Source of the DNA: Flavobacterium sp. N2820
Lineage (GTDB): Bacteria; Bacteroidota; Bacteroidia; Flavobacteriales; Flavobacteriaceae
DNA length: 64,000 nt
Assembly: GCF_025947285.1 (NCBI RefSeq)
Contig: NZ_CP110008.1
Span: 1,116,001 to 1,180,000 of the forward strand
Direction of reading: 5' to 3'
In this document: piece after piece, positions 45,637 to 56,428 of the stretch
How positions within the stretch are numbered: the stretch's first letter is position 1
How the letters are laid out: each line of letters opens with the position of its first letter
Program-made: the position numbers and the translations under genes
The notes under the pieces: generated by a model
Told to the model about the DNA's origin: nothing
What the model saw: the letters and a program-made list of their open reading frames with translations, nothing else
Databases searched by the model: none

Positions 45637-45676
45637 AAAAAAGGGCAATCTAAAATCTAGACTGCCCTTTTTTTAT
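45637..45676. terminator. Bidirectional intrinsic terminator
   Basis: AAAAGGGCA near 45639-45647 pairs with TGCCCTTTT near 45663-45671. An A-run lies to the left and a T-run to the right. It lies between the convergent ASPIC/UnbV and peptidyl-prolyl isomerase genes. Confidence 0.87.
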
Positions 45677-45693
45677 TTTGAATAGGAAACAAA

Positions 45694-46626
45694 TTACTTT
45701 ACATCCATCAATTCTACATCAAATACTAAAGTAGCATCAGGTGGAATTACTCCTCCAGCACCTCTAGAGCCATATCCTAAATAAGAAGGAATCACAAAAC
45801 GGGCTTTATCTCCTACTTTTAACAAAGCAATACCTTCGTCCCAACCTTCAATTACTTGTCCAACGCCTAATTGGAAATCGATTGGTTGCTTTCTTTTGTA
45901 TGAAGAATCAAAAACTTGTCCGTTTTCTAATGCGCCTTGATAATGCACTGATACTTTTTTACCTTTTTCAGCTTGTGTACCATTCCCTTTTTGGATAATT
46001 TGGTAACGCAAACCACTATCAGTCTTTTGAAAACCAGCGGCTAATTTTTCCAAAGCTTCCTCTGCCATTTTTTTTTGTTCTGCAATTCTTTTCTCTCTAG
46101 AACCTTCAAAAGTTCTGAAAGCTTCTACTGCGTTCCATTTTTGAGCTTCTTCTCCTACTCTAATGATTTCAATACTTTCTAAAGCATCATCACCAGCAAC
46201 AGCGTCTACTACATCTTGTCCTTCTACTACATGTCCAAAAACAGTGTGTTTTCCATCTAACCAATTCGTAGGAACATGTGTAATAAAAAATTGAGAACCA
46301 TTCGTTCCAGGTCCAGCGTTAGCCATAGACAAAACGCCTGGTTTGTCATGTTTTAAATTGGGGTGAAACTCATCGTCAAAGTTATAACCAGGACCACCTG
46401 TTCCTTGCCCTTGAGGACAACCACCTTGTATCATAAAATCAGGAATTACACGGTGAAATTTTAATCCGTCATAATAAGGTTTTCCCATTGGACGTGCCGA
46501 ATTTTCTAATTGACCTTCTGCTAATCCTACGAAGTTACCCACTGTTCCTGGCGTTAAATCGTGTGTTAATTTTACTAAAATAACACCTTTAGCCGTGTTA
46601 AATTTAGCGTATATTCCGTTTTCCAT
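45694..46626 (-). CDS. Dual peptidyl-prolyl isomerase: cyclophilin fused to FKBP
   Basis: 310 residues. A cyclophilin domain (about 1-165, with [21 protein letters not shown] and [10 protein letters not shown]) is followed by a linker of about 30 residues. An FKBP domain comes last (about 200-310, [49 protein letters not shown]). Such fusions are known as dual-family immunophilins, including one from Flavobacterium. They catalyse proline isomerisation in folding. No signal peptide, so probably cytoplasmic. Confidence 0.94.
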   Translation of the reverse strand: MENGIYAKFNTAKGVILVKLTHDLTPGTVGNFVGLAEGQLENSARPMGKPYYDGLKFHRVIPDFMIQGGCPQGQGTGGPGYNFDDEFHPNLKHDKPGVLSMANAGPGTNGSQFFITHVPTNWLDGKHTVFGHVVEGQDVVDAVAGDDALESIEIIRVGEEAQKWNAVEAFRTFEGSREKRIAEQKKMAEEALEKLAAGFQKTDSGLRYQIIQKGNGTQAEKGKKVSVHYQGALENGQVFDSSYKRKQPIDFQLGVGQVIEGWDEGIALLKVGDKARFVIPSYLGYGSRGAGGVIPPDATLVFDVELMDVK

Positions 46627-46698
46627 TGTTTTGATTTTTAATTTAAAGATGCAAAATTACAAAATAAATAGTAGATTTGATATACTTATTTGAATACT

Positions 46699-47496
46699 AT
46701 GGAAGCTAAAGATTATATCAACATCAATAAAGAAACTTGGAACAACAAAGTCGATGTACACATTGACTCTGATTTTTATGATATGGAAGGTTTTCTGAAC
46801 GGAAAATCAACCTTAAATGCTATAGAATTAGAGTTACTTGGTGACGTAAAAGGAAAAAAGATTTTACATTTACAATGTCATTTTGGTCAAGACACCATGA
46901 CTTTTTCGAGAATGGGTGCGAAAGCTACTGGTGTCGATTTATCAGACAAAGCCATTGATAGAGCTAGAGAAATCAATAAAAAATTAAATTTAGATGCTAC
47001 TTTTGTTTGCTGTGATATTTATGACGCACCCAATCATTTAGATGAAAAATTTGATATTGTTTTTACCAGTTATGGTACGATTGGTTGGTTTCCAAATTTA
47101 GACAAATGGGCTAAGGTCATCTCGCATTTTTTAAAACCCGGTGGAAAATTTGTCATGGCCGATTTTCATCCAGTAGTTTGGATGTTTGATAACGATTTCA
47201 AAGAAGTGTTTTATAATTATTTCAATACTGAAGAAATTGTTGAAGATGAATCGGGCACATATGCCGATCGATATGCAGAAATTGCAGCACAAACGGTTAC
47301 TTGGAATCACCCCACTTCAGAACTTTTAAATGCGTTGATTACAAACAATTTGGAATTAAATTGTTATAACGAATTTGATTATTCTCCATACAATTGTTTC
47401 AATCAAACTGAAGAATTTGAATCCAATAAATTCCGAATTAAACATTTGGAAAACAAAATTCCAATGGTGTATTCACTTTCGGCAACTAAAAAATAA
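46699..47496 (+). CDS. Class I SAM-dependent methyltransferase
   Basis: 265 residues. SAM-binding motif I is [20 protein letters not shown]. Later motifs are [27 protein letters not shown] and a strand with [24 protein letters not shown]. The substrate is unknown, and the fold is the small-molecule type. The frame could start at 46690, but ATG 46699 ([15 protein letters not shown]) is the family start. trmD begins 17 bases after the stop, with a TATCTTTG box between that may be a second promoter. Confidence 0.88.
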   Translation: MEAKDYININKETWNNKVDVHIDSDFYDMEGFLNGKSTLNAIELELLGDVKGKKILHLQCHFGQDTMTFSRMGAKATGVDLSDKAIDRAREINKKLNLDATFVCCDIYDAPNHLDEKFDIVFTSYGTIGWFPNLDKWAKVISHFLKPGGKFVMADFHPVVWMFDNDFKEVFYNYFNTEEIVEDESGTYADRYAEIAAQTVTWNHPTSELLNALITNNLELNCYNEFDYSPYNCFNQTEEFESNKFRIKHLENKIPMVYSLSATKK

Positions 47497-47513
47497 TCTA
47501 CTATCTTTGCATC

Positions 47514-48191
47514 ATGCGAATTGATATTATTACAGTTTTACCCGAATTAATGCGAAGTCCGTTTGAAGCTTCCATTATGAAACGTGCCATTGAAAAAGGT
47601 TTGGTCGAAGTTCATTTTCACAATTTAAGAGATTACACTACAAACAAACAAAGAAGTGTAGACGATTATCAGTTTGGTGGCGGTGCCGGAATGGTGATGT
47701 CTGTACAACCCATTGACGCCTGTATTTCAAAACTAAAAAACGAAAGAACCTACGACGAAATTATTTATATGACGCCGGATGGAGAAACCTTAAACCAAAA
47801 AATGGCCAACTCGATTTCGATGTATGAAAATATATTGATTTTGTGTGGTCATTATAAAGGGGTAGACCAAAGAGTACGTGATATGCACATTACCCGAGAA
47901 ATTTCAATTGGAGATTATGTATTGAGCGGTGGCGAAATTGGTGCTATTGTGTTTTGCGATGCCATTATCCGATTGATTCCGGGTGTATTGAGTGATGAAA
48001 CTTCGGCATTGACCGATAGCTTTCAAGATAATTTATTGTCACCTCCCATTTACACTCGTCCAGCCGACTATAACGGATTAAAAGTACCCGAAGTTTTATT
48101 AAGTGGAAATTTCGCTAAAATTGAAAAATGGCGTGAAGATATGGCGTATGAGCATACCAAAAACAGAAGACCTGATTTGCTGGAGGATTAG
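47514..48191 (+). CDS. trmD: tRNA (guanine-37-N1)-methyltransferase TrmD
   Basis: 225 residues, the normal length. The SPOUT knot shows [38 protein letters not shown] and [11 protein letters not shown], which are the SAM-binding and catalytic loops. [18 protein letters not shown] follows near the C-terminus. It methylates G37 next to anticodons such as proline and some leucine tRNAs and prevents frameshifting. rplS follows on the same strand after a 197-base gap with its own promoter and leader. Confidence 0.97.
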   Translation: MRIDIITVLPELMRSPFEASIMKRAIEKGLVEVHFHNLRDYTTNKQRSVDDYQFGGGAGMVMSVQPIDACISKLKNERTYDEIIYMTPDGETLNQKMANSISMYENILILCGHYKGVDQRVRDMHITREISIGDYVLSGGEIGAIVFCDAIIRLIPGVLSDETSALTDSFQDNLLSPPIYTRPADYNGLKVPEVLLSGNFAKIEKWREDMAYEHTKNRRPDLLED

Positions 48192-48232
48192 TCGCAGCGT
48201 TCAGTATTCAGTGTTCAGTCGCAGTTGTCAGT
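48191..48232. repeat. Heptamer-periodic repeat after trmD
   Basis: Six units of 7 bases with a shared CAG core can be aligned: GTCGCAG, CGTTCAG, TATTCAG, TGTTCAG, TCGCAGT, TGTCAGT. The first three bases of the block are trmD's TAG stop's last base and its follow-on. It lies in the trmD-rplS gap upstream of the rplS promoter. No protein-like frame. Confidence 0.6.
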
Positions 48233-48287
48233 CGCTATTTAATTTAAAAATAGTTCTGAAAACTAAGACTAAAAACTGATAAAAAAG

Positions 48288-48317
48288 TTGTATATATAAA
48301 ATAAATTTGTAATTTTG
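48288..48317 (+). promoter_or_regulatory. Bacteroidota-type promoter of rplS
   Basis: TTG at 48288-48290, exactly 19 bases, then TAATTTTG at 48310-48317. Transcription should begin near 48322-48324, just before the leader repeat. Confidence 0.8.
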
Positions 48318-48323
48318 CACCCA

Positions 48324-48388
48324 CTTTGAATCAACCTCTGGCGATGGACGTGTATGTTGCTTTGAATCAAACATTTATTATTAAGACT
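48324..48388 (+). promoter_or_regulatory. Candidate ribosomal-protein leader of rplS
   Basis: The transcript leader of about 65 bases contains CTTTGAATCAA twice (48324-48334 and 48360-48370). TTGAATCAA is nearly self-complementary, so the two copies can pair over 9 positions with one central A-A mismatch. The pairing encloses a 27-base GC-richer loop (CCTCTGGCGATGGACG onward). An autoregulatory L19-binding leader is inferred. I recall that rplS leaders have been proposed for Flavobacteria but cannot check it here. Confidence 0.5.
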
Positions 48389-48745
48389 ATGTCAAATTTA
48401 GTTGATTTCGTGAATAGCGAATTTGTTGCAAAAAAAGATTTCCCTGCTTTCGGAGCTGGTGATACTATCACTGTATACTACGAAATTAAAGAGGGTGAAA
48501 AAACTAGAACTCAGTTCTTCAAAGGAGTTGTAATCCAAAGAAGAGGTACTGGAGCAACTGAAACTTTTACCATTCGTAAAATGTCAGGTTCTGTTGGTGT
48601 TGAGCGTATCTTCCCAGTAAACTTACCAGCTTTACAAAAAGTTGAAGTGAACCAAAGAGGTAAAGTTCGTAGAGCTCGTATCTACTACTTTAGAGACCTT
48701 ACAGGTAAAAAAGCAAAAATTAAAGAAAGAAGATACAAAAACTAA
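48389..48745 (+). CDS. rplS: 50S ribosomal protein L19
   Basis: 118 residues starting MSNLVDFVNSEFVAKKDFPA. The L19 body shows GDTITVYYEIKEGEKTRTQFF, then GVVIQRRGTGATETFTIRKM and a basic C-terminal IYYFRDLTGKKAKIKERR. L19 sits at the 30S-50S interface. The frame is open back to a TTG at 48326, but that extension would read through the leader and give a 21-residue N-terminus foreign to the family, so ATG 48389 is chosen. A strong terminator follows. Confidence 0.97.
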   Translation: MSNLVDFVNSEFVAKKDFPAFGAGDTITVYYEIKEGEKTRTQFFKGVVIQRRGTGATETFTIRKMSGSVGVERIFPVNLPALQKVEVNQRGKVRRARIYYFRDLTGKKAKIKERRYKN

Positions 48746-48764
48746 TTTGTACGTTCTCAAGTAT

Positions 48765-48796
48765 AAAAAGCCGCAACATTGTTGTGGCTTTTTTTA
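48765..48796 (+). terminator. Intrinsic terminator of rplS
   Basis: AAAAGCCGCAAC (48766-48777) pairs with GTTGTGGCTTTT (48781-48792, one G-T pair), followed by T-rich sequence. Confidence 0.88.
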
Positions 48797-48831
48797 TTGA
48801 ACTTTATGCAAGATTTAAGCGTATATCCTAA

Positions 48832-51123
<2,292 letters not shown>

Positions 51124-51140
51124 TTTAGATAGAATTGTAA

Positions 51141-51176
51141 AAATAAAGCAACCATTTGGTTGCTTTATTTTTTTTC
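51141..51176. terminator. Bidirectional intrinsic terminator
   Basis: AATAAAGCAACCA (51142-51154) pairs with TGGTTGCTTTATT (51157-51169), with A- and T-rich flanks. It ends icd. The stop codon of the convergent gene (51165-51167) lies inside the right arm. Confidence 0.88.
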
Positions 51177-51830
51177 TTCAAGTGGTTTTTTATACTCAAT
51201 TAAAAATTTAGCCGCTAAACCCGTATTCAAGTTCCAATCGTTTGTCGTAATCAAATTGTTATTTCCATCATATAGTGCAAAAGTCGCAGTATTGGGACCA
51301 GATAAACCTTGATTCAAAGCCAAAATATCCAATAAATTATCCCCTTCTTTCAAATCTACAGTGTGTGTTTTAAAAGTACTTTCCAAATTAACTACTAAAA
51401 CTACTACAACATCATCTACTATAATCCTAACTTTATCACCATCAGGATCCATATGATCTCTAGTTTTTATAATTAATGTAGGCGTATTTACAACAAATTT
51501 TCCAAAGAAAACATCCACCTTACTACCCTCATTGATTTCTTTGTTTAATTTTTTCTTAAATTCATCACCTGGGTTTTTAAAATCTGTTTTTTGCTCTAAA
51601 ACACTTGTTTTCTGTTCGTCTTTTTTAAGAATAGAATAGCGTTTTAAATAGGAATCATCTTTTTCTAAAATACTTTTATATTGCAAACCTGATGAAGTTG
51701 AAGCTGGTTCCACTGCGGCTGGTTCGTCCCAATTCAGTTTTAGTTTTGAAGTTTTAAAAGGGGTATCTTTTTGCGCCCAACTCAATTGAACTGTACAACA
51801 TAGTATAAGGAAAATGATTCTAAAATTCAT
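51165..51830 (-). CDS. Exported protein of unknown function
   Basis: 221 residues with a signal peptide (MNFRIIFLILCCTVQLSWAQ). A low-complexity polar stretch precedes a C-terminal beta-domain (about 110-215: FVVNTPTLIIKTRDHMDPDGD, then VVVVLVVNLESTFKTHTVDL and GLSGPNTATFALYD). The DxDGD segment could bind calcium. The domain looks like an Ig-like or jelly-roll fold of periplasmic proteins, with no family name that I recall. Its stop codon overlaps the icd terminator. Confidence 0.7.
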   Translation of the reverse strand: MNFRIIFLILCCTVQLSWAQKDTPFKTSKLKLNWDEPAAVEPASTSSGLQYKSILEKDDSYLKRYSILKKDEQKTSVLEQKTDFKNPGDEFKKKLNKEINEGSKVDVFFGKFVVNTPTLIIKTRDHMDPDGDKVRIIVDDVVVVLVVNLESTFKTHTVDLKEGDNLLDILALNQGLSGPNTATFALYDGNNNLITTNDWNLNTGLAAKFLIEYKKPLEEKK

Positions 51831-51952
51831 TGGGTTTATTTTCTTAGATAGTAAAATTAAAATTTTTATCAGTATTTAATCACAAATTAACATTTGTTTT
51901 AAACTTTAACTAAATTTAATGCTGAAATTTGTACATCAAAAACTATGCTGAA

Positions 51953-54325
51953 ATGATTTTAAAATTCAAACTTTACTCAATTTTTATATTTTTTACCATT
52001 TTTAGCTATTCGCAAGAAAAAATAACGCTTAGCGGTGTTGTTTCTGATGGAAAAAATAACGAAACTTTAATTGGCGTTACTGTTTATATTAGCGAATTAA
52101 AAGTAGGTACATTTACCAACGAATATGGTTTCTATTCACTAACCATTCCTAAAGGAACCTACACCGTTCAAACCGATTACTTAGGCTATGGCTCTGTCAT
52201 TGAAAAATTGGACTTGAATCAAAGTATGAAGAAAAATTTCAGCCTTTTAGAAACGAGCACAGAATTAGATGAAGTAATTTTAGTTGAAAACGCTTATAAA
52301 ACTAAAATTAAAAAACCCGAAATGAGTGTTACAAAATTGTCCATTAACACCATTAAACAAATGCCCGTTTTACTAGGTGAAGTTGACATTATCAAATCGC
52401 TTTTATTTTTGCCAGGTGTTACCAATGCAGGTGAAGGACAATCGGGATTTAATGTGCGTGGTGGAGGTGCCGATCAAAACTTAGTACTTTTAGACGAAGC
52501 TACATTGTATAATACTTCGCATGTTTTTGGCTTATTTTCTGTTTTTAATCCTGATGCTATCAAAGATTTGTCATTATACAAAGGCGGAATTCCTTCTCGA
52601 TTTGGCGGAAGGGCTTCTTCGGTACTAGATATTTATCAAAAAGATGGAAATAGCAATAAATTCAGCATGAATGGTGGAATTGGGCTTATTTCGAGTAGAT
52701 TATTAGCAGAAGGTCCTATTGTAAAAGACAAAAGTTCATTTATTGTTGCCGGAAGAGGTTCATATGCGCACCTATTTTTAAAATTTACAGACAATGAAAA
52801 TGTAGCTTATTTCTATGATTTGAATACCAAAATCAACTACAAAATTAACAACAATAACAATCTGTATTTATCGGGATATTTTGGAAGAGATATTTTTTCT
52901 TTGAGTGAATCTTTCACCAACACCTATGGAAACTCAACTATTAATTTGAGATGGAATCACTTGTTTTCTGATAAACTTTTTTCAAATCTTTCGTTGATTT
53001 ATAGCGATTACTATTATGGTTTAGATTTAGATTTTATCGGATTTAATTGGGAATCCGGCATTAAAAATTACAACATCAAATATGATTTCAAATACTATCT
53101 TTCGGATAAAATGAAACTGAATTTTGGTACCAATTTAAATTATTACGACTTAAATCCAGGGACGATCAATCCATTAAATGAGGCTTCGTCAATCAATTAC
53201 AAACAATTGGATAAAAAGTTTGCACTTGAAACTGGAATTTATGCAGAAATGGAACAAACACTTTCTAAAAAACTAAATGTTTCTTATGGATTTCGTTACA
53301 GTTCTTTTTACAGATTGGGAAGTTCTACCATAAATTATTATGAAAATAATCAGGCTGTTGTGTATGATGAAGAATTGAAGATTTATGAAAAAGGAACCCC
53401 AATTGCAACAAAATATTTCGGAAAAAACAAAACCATTGCCGATTATTCTAACTTTGAACCGCGATTAACCGTTGCTTACGAAATTAATGATAATCAATCG
53501 GTTAAAGCCAGCTATAATCGCATGACACAATATATGCAATTGGTTTCAAATACTGCTTCTCCAACGCCATTAGACGTTTGGACCCCTAGTGACAATTACA
53601 TCAAACCACAAATTGCCGACCAAGTTGCCATCGGTTATTTTAGAAATTTCCAAAAGGGAGACTATTCGCTAGAAGTTGAGAGTTATTATAAAAAAGTTAA
53701 AAACCGTATCGATTATATTGATGGCGCCGACTTAATTGCGAATGAAGCCATCGAACAAGTCATTTTAAATGGAAGAATGCGTTCGTATGGTTTGGAAGTT
53801 TTATTCCGAAAAAACTCGGGTGATTTTAACGGTTGGGTAGCATATACCTTATCGCGTTCTGAACAACAAACACCAGGAAGAACTCCCACAGAAATTGGAA
53901 TTAACAATGGTGATTGGTACCGTTCAGCTTATGACAAAACGCATAATTTAGCCGTAACAGGGAGTTATAAATTGAATCAAAAATGGACTTTTGGCGCTAA
54001 CTTTACTTTACAAACTGGGCAACCAGTAACTTTTCCTACAGGTAAATATGTCTTTCAAGGTGTAACTGTTCCAAGTTATAATTCACGAAATGATGACCGA
54101 TTACCCGCTTATCACCGTTTGGATATTTCGGCAACTTTGACACCAAAACACAAAGAAAAACACAAATACAAACGCGAATGGGTATTTGGAATTTATAACT
54201 TGTATAGTAGATACAATGCGGCTTCTATTAATTTTAGACAAAATTCAGAAACAGGAAACAATGAAGCAGTAAAACTCTCTATTTTCGGAATTGTTCCTTC
54301 GGTATCTTATAATTTTAAATTTTAA
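51953..54325 (+). CDS. TonB-dependent receptor with carboxypeptidase-regulatory N-terminus
   Basis: 790 residues. Signal peptide (MILKFKLYSIFIFFTIFSYSQ), a carboxypeptidase-regulatory beta-domain (about 20-105, LSGVVSDGKNNETLIGVTV), a plug (about 115-235, FNVRGGGADQNLVLLDEATLY) and a 22-strand-type barrel ending in VSYNFKF. The DUF4249 lipoprotein gene begins 4 bases after the stop. This receptor-DUF4249 pairing is common in Bacteroidota. The ligand is unknown; there are no SusD-like or glycoside-hydrolase neighbours. The ATG at 51953 is chosen over the upstream TTG. Confidence 0.92.
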   Translation: MILKFKLYSIFIFFTIFSYSQEKITLSGVVSDGKNNETLIGVTVYISELKVGTFTNEYGFYSLTIPKGTYTVQTDYLGYGSVIEKLDLNQSMKKNFSLLETSTELDEVILVENAYKTKIKKPEMSVTKLSINTIKQMPVLLGEVDIIKSLLFLPGVTNAGEGQSGFNVRGGGADQNLVLLDEATLYNTSHVFGLFSVFNPDAIKDLSLYKGGIPSRFGGRASSVLDIYQKDGNSNKFSMNGGIGLISSRLLAEGPIVKDKSSFIVAGRGSYAHLFLKFTDNENVAYFYDLNTKINYKINNNNNLYLSGYFGRDIFSLSESFTNTYGNSTINLRWNHLFSDKLFSNLSLIYSDYYYGLDLDFIGFNWESGIKNYNIKYDFKYYLSDKMKLNFGTNLNYYDLNPGTINPLNEASSINYKQLDKKFALETGIYAEMEQTLSKKLNVSYGFRYSSFYRLGSSTINYYENNQAVVYDEELKIYEKGTPIATKYFGKNKTIADYSNFEPRLTVAYEINDNQSVKASYNRMTQYMQLVSNTASPTPLDVWTPSDNYIKPQIADQVAIGYFRNFQKGDYSLEVESYYKKVKNRIDYIDGADLIANEAIEQVILNGRMRSYGLEVLFRKNSGDFNGWVAYTLSRSEQQTPGRTPTEIGINNGDWYRSAYDKTHNLAVTGSYKLNQKWTFGANFTLQTGQPVTFPTGKYVFQGVTVPSYNSRNDDRLPAYHRLDISATLTPKHKEKHKYKREWVFGIYNLYSRYNAASINFRQNSETGNNEAVKLSIFGIVPSVSYNFKF

Positions 54326-54329
54326 TCTG

Positions 54330-55151
54330 ATGAAAAAATATATTGCTTTTTTATTCCTTACACTTCTTTTTTCAAGTTGCGAAAAAGTAGTTGATGTTGA
54401 TTTGAATAATGCTGCACCAAAATTAGTAATCGATGCAATTATCAAATGGCAAAAAGGAACTACTGGTGAAGTTCAAACCATAAAACTAAGTCTAACAAAC
54501 GATTTTTATACAAATGACATATTACCAGCTTCGGGTGCTATTGTAACAGTAATCAACAGCGGTGGTACTACATTTGACTTTTTGGAAGCTGTTCCCAATT
54601 CTGGGGAATATGTCTGTTCCAATTTTTTACCTGCAATTGATGAAACTTATGCTTTAACAATTCAGTATGAAGGGCAATTGTATAGCGCTTCGAGTAAATT
54701 GTATGCTACTCCAGAAATTGTAAATATAACACAAGAAACGGTGCAAGGAATTAGTGGTGAAGACGAAATTGAAATAAAATATTTTTTCCAAGATAATGGT
54801 GCAGAAGACAATTATTACCTTTTAGGCGTGGTTAATCCAAATAAACAAATTCCTGAATTTGGCGTTGTAAGTGATGAGTTTTTTCAAGGAAATTTAATGT
54901 TTGGCTTTTATGGAAGTAGTGAAACCGAACCTGGAATTACTTTAGGATTAAGCGTTCAAGGCGTATCAATTGGGTATTACAATTACATGAATAAATTGGT
55001 AACCATTGCAGGAAGTGGTTCTGGAAATCCATTTGCAACACCACCCGCAACGATTAGAGGAAATGTTGTTAACGAAACCAATGCGGAAGATTTTCCGTTG
55101 GGCTACTTTTTTTTGAGTGAAATTGATGCAATCGAATACGAAGTTCAGTAA
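54330..55151 (+). CDS. DUF4249 lipoprotein
   Basis: 273 residues. The lipoprotein signal ends in LLFSSC. The family start EKVVDVDLNNAAPKLVIDA is seen right after it. A beta-rich body with TYALTIQYEGQLYSASSKL and VQGISGEDEIEIKYFFQDN follows, ending in the LSEIDAIEYEVQ strand. DUF4249 proteins accompany TonB-dependent receptors and are thought to sit at the cell surface as receptor partners; no ligand is known. Likely translationally coupled to the receptor gene. Confidence 0.9.
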   Translation: MKKYIAFLFLTLLFSSCEKVVDVDLNNAAPKLVIDAIIKWQKGTTGEVQTIKLSLTNDFYTNDILPASGAIVTVINSGGTTFDFLEAVPNSGEYVCSNFLPAIDETYALTIQYEGQLYSASSKLYATPEIVNITQETVQGISGEDEIEIKYFFQDNGAEDNYYLLGVVNPNKQIPEFGVVSDEFFQGNLMFGFYGSSETEPGITLGLSVQGVSIGYYNYMNKLVTIAGSGSGNPFATPPATIRGNVVNETNAEDFPLGYFFLSEIDAIEYEVQ

Positions 55152-55220
55152 TTTTACAAATTCGAAAACAAATTCAAGCTCAAAAACCAAACTCAAGAGG
55201 AAACCTAAAACCTAAAAAAA

Positions 55221-55883
55221 ATGTCTTCACATCACATCGTCAGAGATGACCAAGAACCCGCTTTAATTATTGCTAACGGCGCATCATGTAGTGAAGAATT
55301 AATGGGACAATTATTAGAATGGTCTCCATTAGTAATTGTTTTAGATTCGGCAATTGAACGGGTGCTGGAATTGGGTATTAAAGTTGATGTTTTATTAGGC
55401 GATTTTGACAGAGGTTTCAATCCGGATTATTATTTAACACAACAATATCCGCTAGAAATTGTTTACACGCCCAATCAAGATAAAACTGATTTAGAAAAAG
55501 CTTTTGATTACCTCATCGAAAAAGGACATAAAGCCGTAAATGTAATTTGGGCAACCGGAAAACGTGCCGATCATACGATTACCAATATTACCAATATAGT
55601 AGCCTATCGCAATCAGTTAAAAATTGTAATTATTGACGATCACTCTAAAGTGTTTTTATTGCCCAATAAATATGATAAATGGTATACTGCTAATACTGTT
55701 ATATCATTAATTCCGATTGGAAAAGTGAGTGGAATTTCTACAAAAAACTTATTTTATCCACTTAATAATGAAGAACTAACTATTGGTTATCGTACCGGAA
55801 GTAGTAATCATGTAACAGAAGATGGCATTGTTTCAATACAACACATTGAAGGTGATTTGCTATTGATGGAATGTTGGGACTAA
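55221..55883 (+). CDS. Thiamine pyrophosphokinase
   Basis: 220 residues. The N-terminal catalytic domain has VIVLDSAIERVLELGIKVDV, LLGDFDRGFN with metal-binding Asp residues, and NQDKTDLEKAFDYLI. The C-terminal beta domain contains VISLIPIGKVSGISTKNLFY and a late SSNHVTEDGIV. It transfers pyrophosphate from ATP to thiamine. No TPP riboswitch is apparent upstream; that stretch is a degenerate A-rich repeat. A toxin-antitoxin pair follows 33 bases later. Confidence 0.92.
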   Translation: MSSHHIVRDDQEPALIIANGASCSEELMGQLLEWSPLVIVLDSAIERVLELGIKVDVLLGDFDRGFNPDYYLTQQYPLEIVYTPNQDKTDLEKAFDYLIEKGHKAVNVIWATGKRADHTITNITNIVAYRNQLKIVIIDDHSKVFLLPNKYDKWYTANTVISLIPIGKVSGISTKNLFYPLNNEELTIGYRTGSSNHVTEDGIVSIQHIEGDLLLMECWD

Positions 55884-55916
55884 CTTTTTTTTGTATCTTC
55901 GTAAAAATGTTTTGCT

Positions 55917-56147
55917 ATGAATACATTGGAACTAAAAAATATTCTAAAATTTAAAATTGACCACATAAACGATAAGAAGTTTTTGGAGGCATTAACAATT
56001 TTAATTGAATCTAAAACAGACCAAATCATAGCACTATCCAAGGAGCAAAAAGACAGCTTAGAAGCATCAAAAAATGAATATCTTTCAGGAAATTTTGAGA
56101 ACAATAATGTTCTAAATGAAGAAATGGAAAAATGGCTGAAAGAATAA
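55917..56147 (+). CDS. Antitoxin-like protein of a type II toxin-antitoxin pair
   Basis: 76 residues. A helical N-terminus (KNILKFKIDHINDKKFLEAL) is followed by LSKEQKDSLEASKNEYLSGN and a terminal EMEKWLKE. This resembles the toxin-wrapping C-terminus of RelB/ParD-type addiction antitoxins in Bacteroidota. Its last 16 bases overlap the start of the toxin gene, the usual arrangement. Such antitoxins normally repress their own promoter. The TATCTTCG stretch at 55894-55901 may be that promoter. Confidence 0.78.
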   Translation: MNTLELKNILKFKIDHINDKKFLEALTILIESKTDQIIALSKEQKDSLEASKNEYLSGNFENNNVLNEEMEKWLKE

Positions 56148-56428
56148 TTGTTTGGTCTTCAAAAGCAAAAATTGATTTAAAAAACCTTTATGAATTTTAC
56201 AACTATCGTAATAAAAGTAAAACCTATTCTCTTAAATTGCATAGAAAAATTCAAAATGAAATTAAACTATTGCTTAAACAACCTGAAATCGGTAAAAAAA
56301 CAAATAAAATTGGAGTTAGAGGCTTATTAATTGATAACCATTACCTTTTCTACGAGATTTTTCAAGAACATATTGTTGTTTTAGCCGTATGGGAAAACAG
56401 ACAAAACCCTTCAAAATTAAAGCTTTAA
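56132..56428 (+). CDS. RelE/ParE-family toxin
   Basis: 98 residues. RelE/ParE fold: IVWSSKAKIDLKNLYEFYNY start, IQNEIKLLLKQPEIGKKTNK helix, then VRGLLIDNHYLFYEIFQEHIVVLAVWENRQNP, the final strand with WENR-type end (quoted in parts). ParE-type toxins inhibit gyrase and RelE-type ones cut mRNA on ribosomes. The conserved Arg/Tyr set does not settle which. The stop TAA (56426-56428) is followed at once by the uvrB ATG. Confidence 0.85.
   Translation: MAERIIVWSSKAKIDLKNLYEFYNYRNKSKTYSLKLHRKIQNEIKLLLKQPEIGKKTNKIGVRGLLIDNHYLFYEIFQEHIVVLAVWENRQNPSKLKL

Noticed and set aside
48326..48388. N-terminal extension of L19 (21 codons from a TTG)
   Set aside because: It would translate the leader repeats; the family starts at MSNLVDF.
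55143..55220. TPP riboswitch before the thiamine pyrophosphokinase gene
   Set aside because: No CTGAGA or ACCTGATC-like core is present, only A-rich imperfect repeats.
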